A DNA stretch of 64,000 nt from Pseudomonas sp. H3(2019). Lineage in GTDB: Bacteria; Pseudomonadota; Gammaproteobacteria; Pseudomonadales; Pseudomonadaceae. Every line of letters starts with the position of its first letter. The stretch's first letter is position 1. Shown in pieces: positions 61,746 through 64,000 of this stretch. The DNA lies in NCBI RefSeq assembly GCF_007713465.1, contig NZ_VMSG01000007.1:148060-212059 (forward strand), read 5' to 3'. Made by a program: the position numbers and the translations under genes. Under the pieces are notes generated by a model, which saw only the letters and a program-made list of their open reading frames with translations, had not been told where the DNA came from and did not search any database.

Positions 61746-63176
61746 ATGAGCAATATCACCGCCACCGGCGAGCCACCTGAAGCCATCCGTCTCATCATCA
61801 AGGTCTATGCCTGCCTGCTGCTCGCAGGATTTGCGTTTATTCCAGCCTACCTGATCAGCTACTTGTACTTCTTTCAGGACCCCACCCTGCTATTCGAGAA
61901 CCACGCGTTCCATATCATTGCGATCGCGGCAGCCACCCTGGAAGGCTTGTTTGTGACTTACGTGACGTGGCGCTGCTATCAGTCATCGGGAGAGCCGCTG
62001 CTGCGATGGATGACGCTTGGTTTTCTCGGTTTTGTACTGATCTATGCATTGCACGGTGCGTTCACCGGGCTCGCACACCACAATATCTGGCTCTTCCTGC
62101 TTTATGGACCAGCCTCTCGACTGGTCATGTCGATACTGCTGTTAGTCGGAATGCTGTCGTACCACCGCCCACCTGATGCTGCGGACCAACGAATGAAGCC
62201 CCGTCCATGGTTAACCTGGATAGGACTGTTCCTGCTGGTTGACCTGGTAGTAGCGTACGTCGCGAACTCGTCAATTGCTGGCGAACTTGCGGTGCGCCTC
62301 TCGCTGGAAGGCGGCGCCCTGGTTTTTTCCATATTGAACGTGACAATGCTCCTGCTGCGCCGTATCCGTTCGCAACTGATGGTGATTTTTGTCATCTCGG
62401 TCACGGCGTTCGCGTTGTCATCTGTTGCATTCATCCTTGCGCGTCCCTGGAACCACATGTGGTGGCTCGCCCATGCGATCTTCGCCGCTGGGTTCTTCCT
62501 GCTGAGCTATGGGGTCGTTCAGGCGTTCCTCACCACGCGGTCTTTCTCGACAATTTATAGCCAAGAGGAACTGATGGTGCGTCTTGCCGAGGCAATGGAG
62601 TACACCGAGAACGCTCTGCAGGAACTCCAGCGCACCAATCGAGAACTCGGACACCTTGCGGCGACCGACCCACTGACAGGCGCTGATAATCGCCGTCGGT
62701 TCATGGAGCGGGTCGACGCCGAAATTGGCCGAACCAACCGCGGCGGTGCACCGTTCTCCGTGTTGGCACTTGATCTGGACAATTTCAAGTCCATCAACGA
62801 TCGCTTCGGGCATCAGGTTGGCGATGACATCCTGAAGGAGTTTGTGCAGAAATGCCTCGATTCGATCCGGCCGTATGACGGCGTAGCCCGAGTGGGTGGG
62901 GAAGAATTCATGATACTGCTGCCTCAGACGTCACTTGACGGCGCGCATCAAATCGCTGAGCGTCTGCGAACCAGCGTTGCAAACACTGCTTTTAATAGCG
63001 GTTTTCAGCGGTTAAACGTACTCACAGTGAGCATCGGCATATCGCAATCTGGCCGCGACGGCAACACCATCGAGACAATTTTGCAGGTAGCCGATCAACG
63101 CCTGTATCACGCTAAACACCAAGGCCGTAATTGTGTGGTCACGGCCATCAAGACCAGCCTCCAACCTCTGCCCTGA
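61746..63176 (+). CDS. membrane diguanylate cyclase (GGDEF)
   Basis: 476 residues. Residues 15-260 hold about six to seven membrane helices (MASE-type sensor); a short coiled coil (270-305) links to the GGDEF domain (310-470). The active site reads GGEEF and the inhibitory I-site RPYD lies five residues before it, so the cyclase should be active and product-inhibited. Makes cyclic di-GMP from two GTP. GGAGG precedes ATG at 61746; the longer frame upstream is not supported. Confidence 0.9.
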   Translation: MSNITATGEPPEAIRLIIKVYACLLLAGFAFIPAYLISYLYFFQDPTLLFENHAFHIIAIAAATLEGLFVTYVTWRCYQSSGEPLLRWMTLGFLGFVLIYALHGAFTGLAHHNIWLFLLYGPASRLVMSILLLVGMLSYHRPPDAADQRMKPRPWLTWIGLFLLVDLVVAYVANSSIAGELAVRLSLEGGALVFSILNVTMLLLRRIRSQLMVIFVISVTAFALSSVAFILARPWNHMWWLAHAIFAAGFFLLSYGVVQAFLTTRSFSTIYSQEELMVRLAEAMEYTENALQELQRTNRELGHLAATDPLTGADNRRRFMERVDAEIGRTNRGGAPFSVLALDLDNFKSINDRFGHQVGDDILKEFVQKCLDSIRPYDGVARVGGEEFMILLPQTSLDGAHQIAERLRTSVANTAFNSGFQRLNVLTVSIGISQSGRDGNTIETILQVADQRLYHAKHQGRNCVVTAIKTSLQPLP

Positions 63177-63234
63177 CCATCATCGAGCTTGCGCCTGACC
63201 TTTTCCGCTACACCACATCCAGCCAGGAGCGGAG

Positions 63235-63465
63235 TCAGGCCAGCTTTATCAGCGCACCAGAGACATTATCTCTGGCTTGCCGTAACTCGCTTGCATCCTG
63301 ATTCAGGCGATGGACGACACCCAGCAGCCGCTGGCGCAGCAATTCGTCACCAAGCTGATCAATCGCCCGCATGACATCAACTGCTGCGGCCTCGTTATTG
63401 GCAGCTGCTGCGTCCAGTGCTTTACGCAGGTTTCGTGCTGATCGGTTCACTTCATTAGCCCTCAT
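63235..63465 (-). CDS. small helical hypothetical protein
   Basis: 76 residues rich in Ala, Arg, Leu and Asn with heptad-like spacing (LRKALDAAAANNEAAAVDVM), suggesting an all-helical, perhaps coiled-coil protein. Codon use fits Pseudomonas. AGG lies about seven bases upstream of ATG. No family recognised. Confidence 0.5.
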   Translation of the reverse strand: MRANEVNRSARNLRKALDAAAANNEAAAVDVMRAIDQLGDELLRQRLLGVVHRLNQDASELRQARDNVSGALIKLA

Positions 63466-63602
63466 GAATCAGGCCTGCACTCTACAACAGCAATGTTTCT
63501 TTTTAATTTCAGTCGCTTAGCTTTGGAAAGATGGCACCTGACTGGAGATAACCCATGAGCACATCTGAGGTGGCCGTATCGTAGCACCCCATAAGGATCG
63601 GG

Positions 63603-63839
63603 TTAGCGCCCAAGCAACTTGGCGGCAAGATCAATACCGCACTTTCGTGCGTCGTCAAATGCAGTCCAGGTGCCAAACTCTTCGCCAATCCTCGTGTAGC
63701 GTCCACATTCATTGAGCCAGACGATAATGACTCGCCGCGTCGCACTACCCGGCTCCCCCCAAATGAAGTCGATCGTTGCTTTCCTGCCATTCGGATGAAC
63801 GTAATCGACGGGATGTGGACTTTCGGTGACTAAATTCAT
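63603..63839 (-). CDS. small hypothetical protein
   Basis: 78 residues, MNLVTESPHPVDYVHPNGRK then a mixed alpha/beta segment (ATIDFIWGEPGSATRRVIIVWLNECGRYTRIGEEF in parts). No family recognised. A start 51 bp upstream (63890) is in frame but adds a low-complexity stretch. The ribosome site is weak. Confidence 0.45.
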   Translation of the reverse strand: MNLVTESPHPVDYVHPNGRKATIDFIWGEPGSATRRVIIVWLNECGRYTRIGEEFGTWTAFDDARKCGIDLAAKLLGR

Positions 63840-63933
63840 TGCGAATCGGCTTGCAGCACTGGCTGATGATGTCAAGGCGGGAAGGATCATGCGAACCTAG
63901 ACATAACAGATCGCGAATCAGGGCCATGTGCTC

Positions 63934-64000
63934 TAGGCTCTGTACGAAAACTGCCTGCGCGTCGACCAGGCTGCGTTAAAAACAGGCTCGGAATGCTCAT
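63934..64000. mobile_element. probable edge of an insertion sequence
   Basis: From GGCTCTGTACGAAAACTGCC onward the sequence resembles the terminal repeat and 3' end of IS5-type elements common in Pseudomonas (TCGGAATGCTCAT near the end). The element would continue right of the window; no transposase residues can be read with confidence. Confidence 0.4.

Noticed and set aside
63509..63790. 93-residue minus-strand frame overlapping 63603-63839
   Set aside because: It overlaps in another phase; the 78-residue frame has a more natural composition.

Overview
The window is from a Pseudomonas of the P. fluorescens complex. The evidence is the mannitol operon (mtlREFGKDYZ), a mexEF-oprN efflux operon, small Pseudomonas-type families (DUF1652, DUF2790), high third-position GC, and typical Pseudomonas REP palindromes between genes.

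Layout. (1) 1-15.9 kb: an iron-regulated siderophore locus whose gene content fits pseudomonine (salicylate + threonine-derived oxazoline + N-hydroxyhistamine): two ABC half-transporters, an ECF sigma factor, two NRPSs, a flavin N-monooxygenase, and the operon pmsC-E-A-B. Fur-box-like sequences lie in both divergent promoter regions. (2) 16-17 kb: two zinc-ribbon membrane proteins. (3) 17-23 kb: mexE-mexF-oprN. (4) 23.2-24.2 kb: a decayed, gene-poor stretch. (5) 24.2-30.3 kb: an AT-richer island with a LysE exporter, an HpgT-like aminotransferase, a cystathionine gamma-synthase-like PLP enzyme, a radical SAM protein with an unusual C-terminal extension, a YczE-type membrane protein and an Lrp regulator. 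I do not recognise this set as a described pathway; it is the best candidate here for an undescribed system. (6) 30.3-31.2 kb: broken pieces of a deoR-type regulator and trpE/trpG-like genes. (7) 31-39.7 kb: a TPR protein, a CheR/hybrid-kinase/response-regulator signalling block and a GntR regulator. (8) 40-42.3 kb: a glycosyltransferase and a PI-PLC-like protein. (9) 42.4-51.9 kb: mannitol regulator, ABC importer and catabolic enzymes. (10) 52-64 kb: small envelope or secreted proteins, ecotin, a catalytic-domain-only threonine dehydratase preceded by what looks like a complete Ile/Thr attenuator, a divergent RimK-like ATP-grasp / GNAT-C39 peptidase pair, LpxO, a membrane diguanylate cyclase, two small hypothetical genes, and the probable edge of an insertion sequence.

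How the genes work together. PmsC and PmsB make salicylate, PmsE loads it on its own carrier domain, PmsA makes histamine, the monooxygenase hydroxylates it, and the two NRPSs cyclise and condense. The NRPS chain looks like VibF cut in two: the Cy-Cy-A protein ends in a carrier-like domain lacking its serine, and the partner starts with half a condensation domain followed by a normal carrier and an active-looking condensation domain. The mtl genes import mannitol, oxidise it to fructose and phosphorylate it. All functions are read from sequence patterns by eye; no database search was possible.
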